A model generated the notes under the pieces. The model searched no databases, was not told the origin of the DNA, and saw only the letters and a program-made list of their open reading frames with translations. From assembly GCA_029204225.1 (NCBI GenBank), contig CM055093.1, positions 21,460,823-21,524,822 of the forward strand: 64,000 nt of DNA, written 5' to 3'. A program made the translations under genes and the position numbers. Origin of the DNA: Diphasiastrum complanatum. Lineage: Eukaryota > Streptophyta > Lycopodiopsida > Lycopodiales > Lycopodiaceae. Position 1 is the stretch's first letter, and every line of letters begins with the position of its first letter. This document shows positions 36,393 through 48,462 of the stretch, in pieces.

Positions 36393-36959
36393 TCATGATA
36401 TTCAGACTGATAAGACTGTTTTCCTTTGATGTGAACGCTATCAGTAGATGGAAAGAAACTGTGATGTGCAACACACTTTTCATTTACACAAGAAGTCATG
36501 TTAGTTAATGGTAAAAAATAAAACCTTGAAGTATGGACCCCACGCATTGCGGCTACCCAACTTCCAGCTAACTACACATGTTACTAGTGAGGTCAAGTCA
36601 TCGGAGTTGTGCGGGCAGACCAAAAACTTGGTCGGAGTTTTAAAATCCGACGGTTTTCTCTCTCTTATGTGGCATTTCTTAGACAGCCCTTTTGGCCCTT
36701 GGAACTCCTCTAATGATAGCACTGGTTTATCAAATTCATTAAGTTGAATTTATATTAAATATCTATAGGACCATGACTTGATCCTATTTGTTATTGGATT
36801 GTGACATGAAACGAGAATGACATTTGGTTCACATTTGTACTGTAAAGTGTCTTATTCCTAGGAGTTGGAACTCTCAGATGGTAGGAATTTGGGAATGATA
36901 GTACCAACCTGATGGGTTGTTTTATGTGATGGAAGAGGTCTTGAGGCTGCAAAAGAATG
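36393..36959. other. Unassigned sequence shared with copy C
   Basis: It is nearly the same as 54511-55077. No gene is recognised. The right border of the convergent module and the left border of the pol-less LTR element lie somewhere here, but B and C are alike throughout, so the border cannot be drawn. Confidence 0.5.
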
Positions 36960-37826
36960 AGGTCGGCCTCCAAGATTATATCAAGTCCCTTAGATAAATC
37001 CGTGATGGACGCGACAACTAAAGTCCAAGAAGCCCAAGAGGCCTAGAGCAGGGCTAGCTGCACAACAGTAGCTAGCCCTGCTCTAGGCCCAACTATTAGT
37101 GGCCGAAAGAGAGAACCAACCCCTCGGAGTGGAGGTACAAGCCCTCCATCAGGAGAAAATGGAGTGGCTCTCCTAGCTAGTGTTGACCAGCAGACCGCTC
37201 ACCCAGCATGAGGCATATTTTCTGACCCACCAGGTGCAGTTTTTCAGACAAACATTGGCGAGATACCAAGGGGAGTTTGATCAATATCGCCTTCAGGCTC
37301 ATCATGAGTTATCTCAAGCCAGTGCCGCCCTTAGAGATTGGTAGCAGCGCACAGCTCAAAAACCACCACCGGCCATAGTGGTAATTCCACCACCACCACA
37401 ACTTGAAGTTGCACCGACAGAAGGAGGTTAAGATCAATGAACAGATGCGGTGAGGCCAACAATTTACCAAGGCCAAGGAGCATACCAAGGGCAAGGGCCC
37501 GAGCAGAACACAACAATATCCATGGAGGAGCATCACGTCTCATCAAATGGGACGGTTTTTTGCCGCCTTTATTCTTTGATTCCAATAAAGCCCTGGCATC
37601 TAACAAGCTCGAGGATCAGTTACCAGTGGCACACTTATATTATAGAGCAACAATGCTAGGCTCTCCATGGCTCAATAAATTTGGATAGTCCAATTTTGGT
37701 TGGAGGGCATCCACAAAGTATTTTTTGCACTGGCTGATGAACACAACTTTGCTCACGTCGAGTATATGGAGCAAGTTACGGGCTACTTAATAAAGCACCG
37801 ATGTGAACCCCACGGGCCATTCTAAG
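36960..37826 (+). pseudogene. Gag-like gene of a pol-less LTR element, copy B (internally deleted)
   Basis: The remnant reads LLVAERE (in the region of 37092-37120), GEFDQYRLQAHHELSQA-like text (about 37265-37320) and then, after a deletion of about 500 bp relative to copy C, FFDSNKAL, KLEDQLPVAHLYYRATMLGS and an end near 37826. The same C-terminal domain occurs at 55983-56390 and 58577-59000. No protease, RT or integrase follows before the LTR. It is broken by frameshifts and by a hairpin insertion at 37040-37089. Confidence 0.65.
37040..37089. repeat. Perfect 20-bp-stem hairpin, present only in copy B
   Basis: GGCCTAGAGCAGGGCTAGCT (37040-37059) pairs with its exact reverse complement at 37070-37089 across a 10-nt loop. 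Copy C has no such insert at the matching place (about 55152). Confidence 0.85.
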
Positions 37827-37863
37827 TCCATAGTGGCGAAGCACTACTTGAAGTCAGGGGCCT

Positions 37864-38614
37864 TGTTGAGGGTATTTATTGTACATAAATAAATATGGTC
37901 GAGGGACATGGCATCCTACGTGCGTAAGCCCGTAGCCCAATGAGTACATGTTAAATATTGTATTGTGAAATAAAATAGACTTGGGCCATGTAAATAGAAT
38001 AAAATTAAAAGGCCCAAAGTCTAAGTTGCTTAAGTTTGATTTAAGTTCTAAGTTGTAGTCAAACTCAAAGTGGTGGTAGGTGGAGTGTGCTTCTTTGTGT
38101 ACCATAGATCTAGTTGTTTTCTTTTGAAGGGCTAGGATTTCAATCCTTCCCTCAATGAAGTAGCCAATAGAAGCAAAGGGGCAAGGGCCTCCTCGAGAAT
38201 AAAAAGGCACCTCTTGTACTCCATTTGACATGCTAATTGAGAGGAAAAACTCTACCACTTTGAGTATTCAAGCATCCTCATGTGCTCTTGCTTTCTAGTC
38301 TAATGCTTTTGTTGAATGTTGCTATTAAATTTTGTCATGTTTTGTTGTTTTCCATGGTTTGATGTTCTTAATGTTTTTTTCATTACATTAAAGCATTAGC
38401 AAATGAGCTACCTCCCTCTAACTCTTTTATCTTTCCTCTCTTTCACTACTAATGTTGATGGCTTGTGTGGTTAGGTGATAGGATTGGGGGTTAGTGTTTG
38501 TGTGGTTAGAAAAGCAACTAAGATAATCAACTAAATATAGCTAGAGACCTATCCTAGTGGACTAACCCTTCTTGACAAGCTGAGGGCTGCTTACCGCTAT
38601 TACTACGACCCTAC
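37864..38614 (+). repeat. LTR of the pol-less element, copy B
   Basis: TGTTGAGGG starts right after a purine-rich tract (TCAGGGGCC). The sequence is a diverged match to the minus-strand LTR at 57779-58500. From 37985 it forms the left arm of the palindrome. The LTR 3' end was not found. Confidence 0.6.
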
Positions 38615-39263
38615 AAGTGGCGTCGTGTTGTTGGGGAGTAGTAGGGTCGTAGTAATAACGCTAAGCATCCCTTTGCCTTTCAAGAAGGGTTAGTCCACCA
38701 GGATAGGTCTTTAACTATATTTAGTTGATTATTTTAGTTGCCTTTCTAATCACACAAACACTAACCCCCAATCCTATCAACACACAAGCCATCAACATTA
38801 GTAGTGAAAGAGAAGAAAGAGGAAAGAGTTAGAGGGAGGTAGCTCTTTTGCTAATGCTTTAGTCTTACTAATGTAAAAAGCATTAAGAACATCAAACCAT
38901 GGAAAATAGCAAAGCATGAAAAAATACAACATTCAATAAAAGCATTAGACTAGAAAGCAAGAGCACATGAGGATGCTTGAATACTCAAAGTGGTAGAGTT
39001 TCCTCCTCTCAATTAGCATGTCAAATGGAGTACAAGAGGTGCTCTTTTCTTCTCAAGGAGGCCCTTGCCCCTTTGCTTCCATTGGGTACTTCATTGAGGG
39101 AAGGATTGAAATCCTAGCCCTTCTAAAGAAACACAACTAGATCTCGGTGCACAAAGAAGCACACTCCATCTACCACCACTTTCACTTTGACTACTTCTTA
39201 GAACTAAAATCAAGCTTAATCAACTTAGACTTTGGGCCTTTAATTTTATTTTATTTACATGGC
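37985..39263. repeat. Long palindrome, copy B: two arms of ~625 bp, 26-nt loop
   Basis: The left arm 37985-38614 is the inverted copy of the right arm 38641-39263, with few mismatches and small gaps. The inner ends CGACCCTAC and GTAGGGTCG are perfect, and the loop is 38615-38640. The arms are LTR sequence, so this is an LTR joined head to head with an inverted partial copy. A transcript through it would fold into a long double-stranded RNA. Confidence 0.88.
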
Positions 39264-39267
39264 TCTT

Positions 39268-39912
39268 TGTTTTGGGTTCTCTAACTACTTGGCAAAGAGT
39301 TAGGAGAAAGTATTGATGATGAGATGAGCCGCTTGGTAGAGCTCCACAGACTTAATCTCATAGTGATTCATTTTCACAAGTGATCTTTTATTATAAAAAG
39401 TTTGTTACAAAGCTTCTTAGTAAGAAATCACTGAACTTTATATGCACTTTATAATGATAATTGTAGCTATATGTTATATATGCATCCAACAACAAAAAAA
39501 AGTATGTGTGCATATGTATAAATAATGAGGTGTATTTTTGCATTTGTCTAAAGTGTCAAGCAAATCATACAATGTACTAAAATGGTACTTTGTAGTTCAA
39601 AAATGTTAACTAAAGTTGTAGTGAACGTATAAGACTTTGAGGTGCATGCATATAGACATGTGGTGTATGTTATGCCAAACACAAAACATTTTAAATGTAC
39701 TATGGATTGTAATTTTGTAGCTAAAGGTTGTAATGCAACATTTGAAAAAGAAGAAAATTGTAAAGCTTAATGTTCAAAATGTGCTTAGTGGTGATGATTT
39801 CGAGAGCTTAGTTGTTAAGTATTGGATTAGGCTAGAATGATCATTGCTTCTGACCTTCACATCAAGATGAAGTCAACATAATTGTTACTAAAATTATAAA
39901 AATTATGAATCA
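39268..39912. repeat. LTR-like direct repeat, left copy (645 bp)
   Basis: It starts TGTTTTGGG and ends AATCA, matching 40644-41280 almost throughout. Both copies stop matching right after the CA, as LTRs do. No open frame. The flanks show no clear target duplication. Confidence 0.65.
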
Positions 39913-40643
39913 TATAAAGTCCATTGTCCCATTCTCGTTGTGGATTCCAAGATGTCCAAAAATATACATTCGAGAGGTGCTAGCACATCCAAGAACTCAC
40001 AATGAAAATTTGAATACTATGAACCCTTCACACCTGAAAACTTAGCCCAAGTTACAATGCAATGTGAGCAAAGCACATGATGGATCCCGGAGGAGCTGCT
40101 CATCTTGGAACCTCATCCTAGAGGTGCAAGTATGCATGTGGTCTCTGAAAGATAAACCAATTCACAACTACTGGAAATGACCTACATATAAGCAAACTTG
40201 TCTCAATTAGAAATGACCTATTTATTAGGATGATTGTTAGCTCATCACTCAATCCAACTCACATGAGATTGTGACTAGAGCTAGACCTCCCTTATGGTTT
40301 GTTGGAATCAAGACAAGAATTCATGAATATCTCATTATTTAAATCAAGGTTGGAATTTGTCAATAGCAACACCTTTTAAGGTTCTACTTTAAGCCCAAGG
40401 GAACTCCTAAATCCTAGACTTAGGACTTTGCACAATAAAAAGATTATGAAAATTACTATATTTGGAAAAAAGTATTGTGATAGTACCAACATGACCAACG
40501 AGCTTTAGAATCTCTCTCTTGGCAATATGTCTTTACAAATTCTCACTTGCGTCTCTTTCCAATCATGACCATATAAATATATGAATGGGACCAAGTTTTG
40601 GTTGTCACTCTTAAGATTTTGCAATTTTTTTTCAAGCTCTCTC
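39913..40643. other. 731-bp segment between the LTR-like repeats
   Basis: No coding frame and no recognisable primer binding site after the left repeat. It suits a decayed non-autonomous element, or simply a tandem duplication spacer. Confidence 0.45.
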
Positions 40644-41280
40644 TGTTTTGGGTTCTCTAACTACTTGGCAAAGAGTTGGGGGAAAGTCTTGATGATGAGA
40701 TGAGCCGCTTGGTAGAGCTCCACAAACTTAATCTCATACCGATTCATTGTCACAAGTGATTGTTGATTATAAAAAGTTTGTTACAAACTTTCTTAGTAAG
40801 AAATCGTTGAACTTTGCATGCACTTTATCGTGATAATTGTAGCTATATGTTATCTATGAAAACAAAGTATGTGTGCATATGTATAAATAATGAGGTGTAT
40901 TTTTGCATTTGTCTAAATCTTCAAGCACATCATACAATGTACTAAAATGGTACTTTGTAGCTCAAAAATGTTAACCCAAGTTTTAGTGAATGTTTTAGAC
41001 TTTGAGGTGCATGCATATAGACATGTGGTGTATGTTATGTCAAAACACAAAACATTTCAAATGTACTATTGATTGTGATTTTGTAGCTAAAGGTTGTAAT
41101 GCAATATTTGAAAAAGAAAAAAAATTGTAAAGCTTAATGTCAAAAATGTGCTTAGTGGAGATGATTTCGAGAACTTAGTTTTTAAGTATTTGGATTAGAC
41201 GAGAATGATCATTGCTTATGACCTTCACAGCAAGATGAAGTCAACATAATTGTTACTAAAACTATAAAAATTACAAATCA
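40644..41280. repeat. LTR-like direct repeat, right copy (637 bp)
   Basis: Same ends (TGTTTTGGG and AATCA) and sequence as 39268-39912, with small indels. Confidence 0.65.
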
Positions 41281-42379
41281 TTGACAGTGCATTTTAAGCA
41301 ATGTGCATATTTCACCAAATGATGTACCACAAGGCATAATTTCTAAGAGGCTCAACATTATGAAACATAATTACATGTCAACGAGGCTAATGGCATAGTC
41401 CACATTCATCTTTCAATAACATCATGATATGTTTTTGGCCATTTCACACCATTGGTGCAAAGTGAATGAATTAACATGACATTGTGTACTACAACTACCC
41501 AACAAATATGTATTAATGTCCAAAAAATCTCAGATTAAAGTAAAGGAATTCACTCTTATTTTATCCATCCATTATGCAAACACTATAAATACTCTTTACA
41601 ATGTTATCAATTAAAATACAAGATTATTCAAAATAAAGTAATAGATTTTTTATTGAATCCACATAAAATGAGTAACGTCATTCAACATTGTCAATTAGAA
41701 ACAAACCTTTTTTGTGATATGATTCAATGCTCAAATCTATAACCAAAGTCTCTCTTGATTTTTTCTCTCTTGTGTTGGCAACTCATTTGTCTTGCGCCGC
41801 GAATTTTTAAAAGATTTGTGGTATGATATAAGAGGAGTGTGGAGAATGGGAGATAAGTAATTCTTAGTCCATGAATGAAGGGAGTAGAAACAAGAAAAAG
41901 AGAACCTCATTGGAAGAATGATGAGAACCAAAATTTATTGTGCTTGGTCAGATTCCAAACCTCCTATAGATGCTTCTAGATGGTTCATTGATCCTAGAAT
42001 CAAAGGGTTGAATATTGAGCTTTTGGAGATTGGCAGAAGATTATATATATGACAATTCTATGATGAAAGGCCTAGTGATACATTCAGATCACCTTCACTC
42101 AAACCAATATGCAATGATATATAAATTAGGATCATTACTACGCAAGAATATAGAGCTAGAGAAAAATCAACTTGTGAAGGATAGATAATTATAGTAATCT
42201 TGATAAAGAGAAATCTGGCATTCAAGCCCCCACCATATATCTCCAAATTTGTTAGTAATTGAGCTTGGCATTTAAGGAGATGCATGGACAAAATTAGCTC
42301 AGGGACCAGCAAATGGAGGTAGTGCTTCAACAAATGAGATTTCTTACCTTGCCCAGCTTAGGATTTCAATTTGAGATGT
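41281..42379. other. Unassigned non-coding region
   Basis: AT-rich sequence leading into the Gypsy pseudogene. Its leftmost gag or LTR may be here but is not recognisable. Confidence 0.4.
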
Positions 42380-45300
42380 ATATTGGAAAAAAGTGTGACA
42401 ACAAGTCTGAATAGTGGAAAACTAGTTGGCGAAGTGGAAAAACTACTTTAACCTTCATAACATCTCAAAGGAAAAGAAGATAGAAGCAATGGTTTTCTTT
42501 CTTAGAGGTAAATCTTCATGTCATGGGTGTGATTTGACCAAAACCAATGACATGGAGAGAACTTATGGAAGTTATTTGGATGGCATTTCTGGTGGCTAAT
42601 GATGTAGAATTATCAAAGATTTATCAATTGTAACATGGGGAGTAAGATAAATACCTATGTCAAGAAATTTTTGGATCTATTGACTAAGATTCCATCATTC
42701 GACATGAAGTTAGTCTCATGGCAATTCATCCTAGGATTTTTTGGTTGACTACTAGAATGAATGTCCAAGAAACATGCTTTAAAATCTTGACGGAGTGATC
42801 CATATCATAAAGGCCCATGATTATATGATAGTAGCATCAAGGAAGTAGTAGCAGTAGGAAAAAAACAATTTCAAGAGCAAAATCAGCCCTGGTACTTTGA
42901 TGAATTGGATAGAGCAACTTATGAATTCTTATGAATTCAGCAAAGCAAATTGTCCCAGAAGAAGCCTCATAAATGTAATGTTTGCTACATTTTCAATAAA
43001 CATGGACATCTTATAAAAACTTTTCATGAGTGAAAGAAATCAAGAACTTAAATGATTGAAATGTCGGGTGATAAAGGTTTGAAACTTCAAACTAATTTGG
43101 TTGATTGTGAATGTGAATGTTCATTCAATACTATTTCTTTCATGCCAAATGCCAACTATTTCATTTAAAAGACACAATGTATGGTGAGGAAGTTAGTACT
43201 TTACTAAACAATGGATCGACTCATAACTTTCAAAATCCTCATATTGTGTAGATTCTGAAACTTGACCTGAACACTGAAACCAAGAACTATATATATAAGA
43301 TTTATATAGCTTCGGGTGTTGAATTGGAGACTTGGGATGTAAAGTGCCAAATTTTCCAGTTGTTATTTAAGGACATATGGAACTATTAGTTAATTTTCAT
43401 GTTTCAGATTGAGCATGGACGAATCTTATCTTAGATTACGAATGGTTATTTAAGAAATCCAAACCTTTGGAGACTAATTTTGAAAGACGTGTACTTTTTT
43501 TTCAGAGAAGGGGTTAAAGTAGTTACGATGTTTGGAGATAAATAAATTCATTTCTTTGAAGGGCTTTCTTCAATGGAAGTTGATTCTATGTATGAAGCAT
43601 ATTCTTTGTTTGCTTTACCTATTTTGGAATTTCCCAAGAAGGATTCAAATGGTTGTGAACTTTTAAAAGTTATTAACTCCCTCTACGTTAGTTGACCATA
43701 AGATAGAGTTAATTCCAAGTAGTCCACCTATCTCCAAACAACCTTATGGTTATTTTAGGAGGAGATAAAGGTTACTAATCAGATAGAAAATTACTTGAGG
43801 ATGGGACATATTCAATCTAGTAATGCACCATGAAGTGATTTGGTTCTCTTGAAAGGGAAGAAGGATGGAGGCTTTCGGATGTGTGTCAAGATGGGTGATT
43901 TGGTAGATTGATTAGGCTAGATTTGGGCGTTACGAAACTTTATTATTGCCTTTTGGGTTAACAAATGCACTAGCAACATTTCAACAAATGATGAATAATT
44001 TATTTCATCCATATATCTAAGAAAATTTGTTGTTGTGTTCCTAGATGACATTCTCGTCTACAATAAAACCTTTAAGGAACATACAAAACAAATTCAAACT
44101 ATCTTAAAGACTCTTCTATAGGAGAAGCTCTATACAAAAGAATCTAAATGTAAATTCTTTAAGCATGAGCTAGTACATTATTCTGAAGATAATTAGATAA
44201 GTTAAATAGTTTTAGAATTTACAGTTTTCTTTCGTATATTCATAGAGGAATATGCTAAGGTAGCGGCACCTCTCGATAAATTAACAAAGAGAAGGGTGAA
44301 TAAGAAGAAAAAGGGGAATCAACACAGTCCGCTTCTAATTTAGCTAAGAAACTAAACTAATTCTTTGAGAAACTCAAGAGCATGAATGTTTTCGCTCATC
44401 TATTTTAGATTACAGATCCAGACCTATCTTAAATTGTTAGAATGGAAGTAAGTGATATTGCAATTGGAGCTATCTTATTACAAAGTGACAAGCTGATAAC
44501 ATTTTTATGCATTAATAACATGGATACACTATCTTTATGGTAGTAAGTTTATAGTGTAAATAGATCACCAACCTTTGAAGTATTCTTGCAATTGACATGA
44601 TTCTTGTGGTCTTAAAGCCAGATAAGTTGAGTTACTATAGGAGCTTGATCATGAGATCCGATACATTAAAGGAACCTCCAATCATGTAGCTGATTCCTTG
44701 AGTCATAATCAAATTGGAGAGTCAAATAAATGTTCTGTTTATGAATGAGAATATGATTGAGATTGAGTCACATGTCTTATGAATGTAAGAAAGATAAGCA
44801 GATTGTAGAATAGTATACTATTCATAATGGAAAGATTTTTGTACCAAATTATGATCCGTTGAAGAAGAAGATTCTTTTTTAATGTCATGACAATCCCTAT
44901 GCTAGTCATCGTGGTATACACAAAATCCTAGACTTGGTCAAGAGAGAGTTTTATTGGTTGAAACTCAAATCATACATGGAAGCGTATGTAATAAGGTGTA
45001 AACACTACCAATTACCTAAAGCTAAACGTTTTAAAGATAATGGCTTACTACATCCTTTAGATATCCCATATATAAGAAATGAGAAAGTATACCTATGGAT
45101 TTTGTGGTTGGACTTCCCAGAACCCAATGTTAGAAAGAATTTATTTGGTTGGTAGTGGACAAACTAGGCTAATTTAGCTACATTCATTCCTATGAAATCA
45201 ACTACGAAAACTCTTGATTTAGCCCAGATTTTGTTGATAGGTCAATATACTTTTGCATCATTCAATGGTTATTCTCTCTTTCCCTTTTCCAATATTTGGC
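42380..45300 (+). pseudogene. Ty3/Gypsy gag-pol pseudogene, heavily decayed
   Basis: Gypsy landmarks appear in order on the plus strand, in shifting frames: gag-like EKKIEAMVFFLRGKSSCH (about 42470-42525), protease LLNNGSTHNF (about 43203-43232, usual form DSGATHNF, catalytic Asp lost), RT MGHIQSSNAP and KKDGGFRMCV (about 43800-43885). Then LPFGLTNA-like text, RT catalytic box FLDDILVYNKT (about 44037-44070), RNase H (AIGAILLQ, IDHQPLKYSCN) and integrase zinc region (HRGIHKILDLVKREFYWLKL, about 44909-44967) with CKHYQLPKAKRF. Dozens of stops show great age. Both LTRs are lost or unrecognisable. Confidence 0.82.
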
Positions 45301-46339
45301 CATAATTCTCCCTAGCATATGGTTTTCAATAGCCCTAAAGCTAAATGGAGAATGGTTGATAAAGAAAATCAAGAACTATACATCCATGGATGTGACTTTG
45401 CAAGACACGATTTTTTAATGTAGTCAATTGATAGTTCTTTTGATTTTCTTGGGGATATCCTTGATTATTGGTTTGCAATGACCACCACTACTTCCTTGAT
45501 TATGGTATGACCAACATCATTGCCATTAAAGACATCTCCACTGAGGATAAGGAAGAGTTGCTAGTTGCAAGTACACATCTAAGTGGAGAGACTAGTTCAA
45601 TAATGGGGAATAAAAATGAGTTTGTGGACAAGTAAAAATTATGTGGATTTGATTCAGGAGTCGTGTGAAATTTTCAACGACTTTTAGCTTGACATGATGT
45701 CATTGACTTTAGGACAATTGCATCTTGAGAGGAGATGCTCACTTACTCTTTTCCATTATATCAAATTTCTTCATATAATGCTATTAGAATGGCGAGAAAT
45801 GAGTGATTGAGACTAAAGAAGGTGTAGAAGACTACAAGACACGTTATGGAAAAATGAAATTCCTTGTTTTCCATCATGGGCATCCTTTTGTACTCATGTA
45901 TGACCAATGACCATCCCAAAACATTGTGAAACCCAATGTGGATGGTGGGGACGTTCAGACAGATTTGAACTAAAGTGACCTCAGATCAAGTGCTTGACAT
46001 TTGCAAGTTGGAATGAGAATCATCAATCATAAGGATGGATGAGGCCATCTTTGAAGAATTCATGTATGACATTGTTAGGAATGTAGCTGAGCAAGCCAGT
46101 TTCATTCATCCAAAAAGAGAAGGCCTTCATGGTGTGGGTTAACTAATCAATTGATTAGATGTTTGAACTTATTGTGGATGTAATATGATTTGATATATTA
46201 TAAAGTATAAAAATTGATGTAGTTAATCTTGCTGAATTAGGCATAATGTCTAGGGCATAATTGCATACCAATTTCATGTACCCTTCATAGATTTGGTGGA
46301 GTTACACCACCATTCATAGGTTTTGAGATGTTTGTCTTT
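45301..46339. other. Unassigned region between Gypsy and Copia remnants
   Basis: No clear domain. Short readable pieces on the plus strand could be decayed retroelement coding sequence, but none can be named. Confidence 0.4.
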
Positions 46340-46725
46340 ACTTTAGAAGAAACAGACTGTTGTAGCCCAATCATCCTGCGAAGCAGAATACGTTGCAGCA
46401 GCACATATGGGCAACGAAATAATCTAGCTAAGTTAGTTCTTGGACAAATTGGACGAAACAAGGAATGAGCCCCTGGTCTTGCAGATGGACAACACCTCTG
46501 CAATACACTTGACAAAAGATCTCGTGTTCCATTCCAGAATGAAGCACATTATGATCAAGTACCACTTGATCAGGGATCTAATTGAGAAGAAGATGTTGTA
46601 GACCACCTTGATCAGGACGAGAGACATGGTTGCTGACATCTTCACTAAAGCCCTGGACAAAGGACTCTTTGAGAGACAAAGGAGCAGTCTCAAGATCGTA
46701 AAGCTATCCTGCTTTGAGAGGGAGC
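46340..46725 (+). pseudogene. Copia RNase H end, family C
   Basis: It reads KQTVVAQSSCEAEYVAAAHM, the Asp-bearing LQMDNTSAIHLTKD, FHSRMKHIMIKYH and RDMVADIFTKALDKGLF, the last part of Copia RNase H. One or two stops are seen. A purine tract GAGAGGGAG ends just before the LTR. The element body to the left is absent. Confidence 0.85.
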
Positions 46726-47760
46726 TGAAGAAACAAAACATTTCTAATCACAAAACCTTGTTAGCTTTTAGCCCACATCCCAACGAAGACATTCACGAAC
46801 TTGAAGATCTGGAGACACGAAGCACGAAAAGTTTTGTGAACATGAAAGTCTAAGGAAACGAAGACGAATGGTTCGCGAACACAAAAGTCAAAGCAGACGA
46901 AGACAAATGGTTCGCAAACATGAAAGATTCATGAAAGAAAATCTTTTGCGGTCAAGTACGAGAGAAGGCAAATGACCAAAATGAAACCAACAACGGAAAT
47001 GAAACCTTCTCCTGCCCTCCATGCTCCAAAGAGTACCAGAAAGATCATACAAGTACCCAGAAGTACAGATATCTGATCTGATGATATGACGTCATCAAAT
47101 ACATTTTAGGTCGTGGCTAATCTGCCACTCTTGTGATTCCCTTATTAGTTGTAGATGTTTAATCACTCTAATCTTAGACTCACATAGAGCGACCATACTT
47201 ACTGGATGATACTTGACATATAGATCAATGGAATACACATACAGTGTAATGTAGTAGTCTGATGCTAGTAAGCAATCAAGAAGAAATATAGACAACAGGT
47301 CCACCTGCGTGCGAGACAATCTCTGTGATCAGGATCCATAGAGATCCGACTGTTTGCTAGTAAAGCGAGACGATTACTGTGAGAGAACCGTGTTTCTCCC
47401 AGGCCAACGCACTACGTGGATTTGCATGCAGTGCTTGAAGAAAGCAGAGGAAGTTCAATATAGATAATTGCTCTTGTTGTGTCTGATCTCGTATCCAATT
47501 CTGTTGTTAATCGTGTGTTTGAGTTTTTTTTGTTCATTTTCTTAATTCGGCACCTTGGTTGAAACTATGTTGAATGCTGCATTAATTTTATAAACGTAGA
47601 TCAGCAGAGCCTGACTACATTCTGGAGGATTGTAGGAGTGATTCAGCTGGCAGTGTCCAACAATCGCATCTGAACTCCATCCGAGTCGCAAGAGGATCGT
47701 GGTTCATTCGCGAAAGCTTTGTGACTGCGAATTCCAAATAGCGAATCCTGATCCTCATCA
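46726..47760 (+). repeat. 3' LTR of Copia family C (1035 bp)
   Basis: It starts TGAAGAAAC after the purine tract and ends CCTCATCA, with TGA/TCA inverted ends. Its last 640 bp match the truncated LTR at 25722-26349. It lands inside a minus-strand coding-like segment that continues at 47762. Confidence 0.8.
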
Positions 47761-47761
47761 G

Positions 47762-48155
47762 ACTAAAGCTTTTGAGATACTTGTTAAAGTGAATAAATGG
47801 AATAAAGGTCATACTATTTGGAGGTAGTTCTATATTTAACAAGTGTATCGTATATCGTAAAAGAGTACCCGGATCCAAATTAATGGATTTTCCATTAGGT
47901 TCAGGCACTTTAACGAAGTAATACTTTAAGCTAGTGTAATCAAAAGGGTAGCAACCTAGCATTTACTTGTGTCAAAGGAGTTTTTGGTGCCTTAGCTGAT
48001 GAATTTTTTTGGGCCACAAAAAAATCTAAGGGGGAAGAAAATGTGACACGTGTGTAGATAAATGTGATTGTGTTTTGTAATTTGGATTGGTAAATAATCC
48101 CTGTAAGAAAATTGCCATTAGAAGAGTTTTGAATACCAAAAGGGCCTTTTGTCAA
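47762..48155 (-). pseudogene. Unknown minus-strand coding-like fragment, cut by the Copia LTR
   Basis: Two overlapping minus-strand frames join across one frameshift near 47945-47960 into a protein-like reading: SSNGNFLTGIIYQSKLQNTI, FSSPLDFFVAQKNS, then YYFVKVPEPNGKSINLDPGT and IHLLNIELPPNSM. No family recognised. It lies downstream of the histone-like gene in the same direction and stops where the LTR begins, so it may be a further gene of module C or part of an older element. Confidence 0.35.
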
Positions 48156-48462
48156 GATGTTGTTTTTGACTTTTCAACTATTCGACATACACTTGGCCTA
48201 GTTATATATTTACACCTGTGAAAGATTGTAACATTGTTTGTCGGTCGATTTTTTTTTTGGAACTTTTCGGTCATATTTTTATACCGTTCAAAACTCCCGC
48301 CGGGCAGGGACTTGTGATTGGACCGTAATTGCTGCTCGTGAGTTTCCTGAGTGCCCGGGACCTAACACTTGTGGTTAAAGTAAGTCTATTTTGATCTAAC
48401 TATTGTTAGAGTAACATATATGATTTACGAAAGACCGCCACATTTATTTCAAATTTGGTTTT
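48156..48462. other. Unassigned sequence
   Basis: Contains a T run and a short GC-rich stretch (about 48298-48365). No gene seen. Confidence 0.4.
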
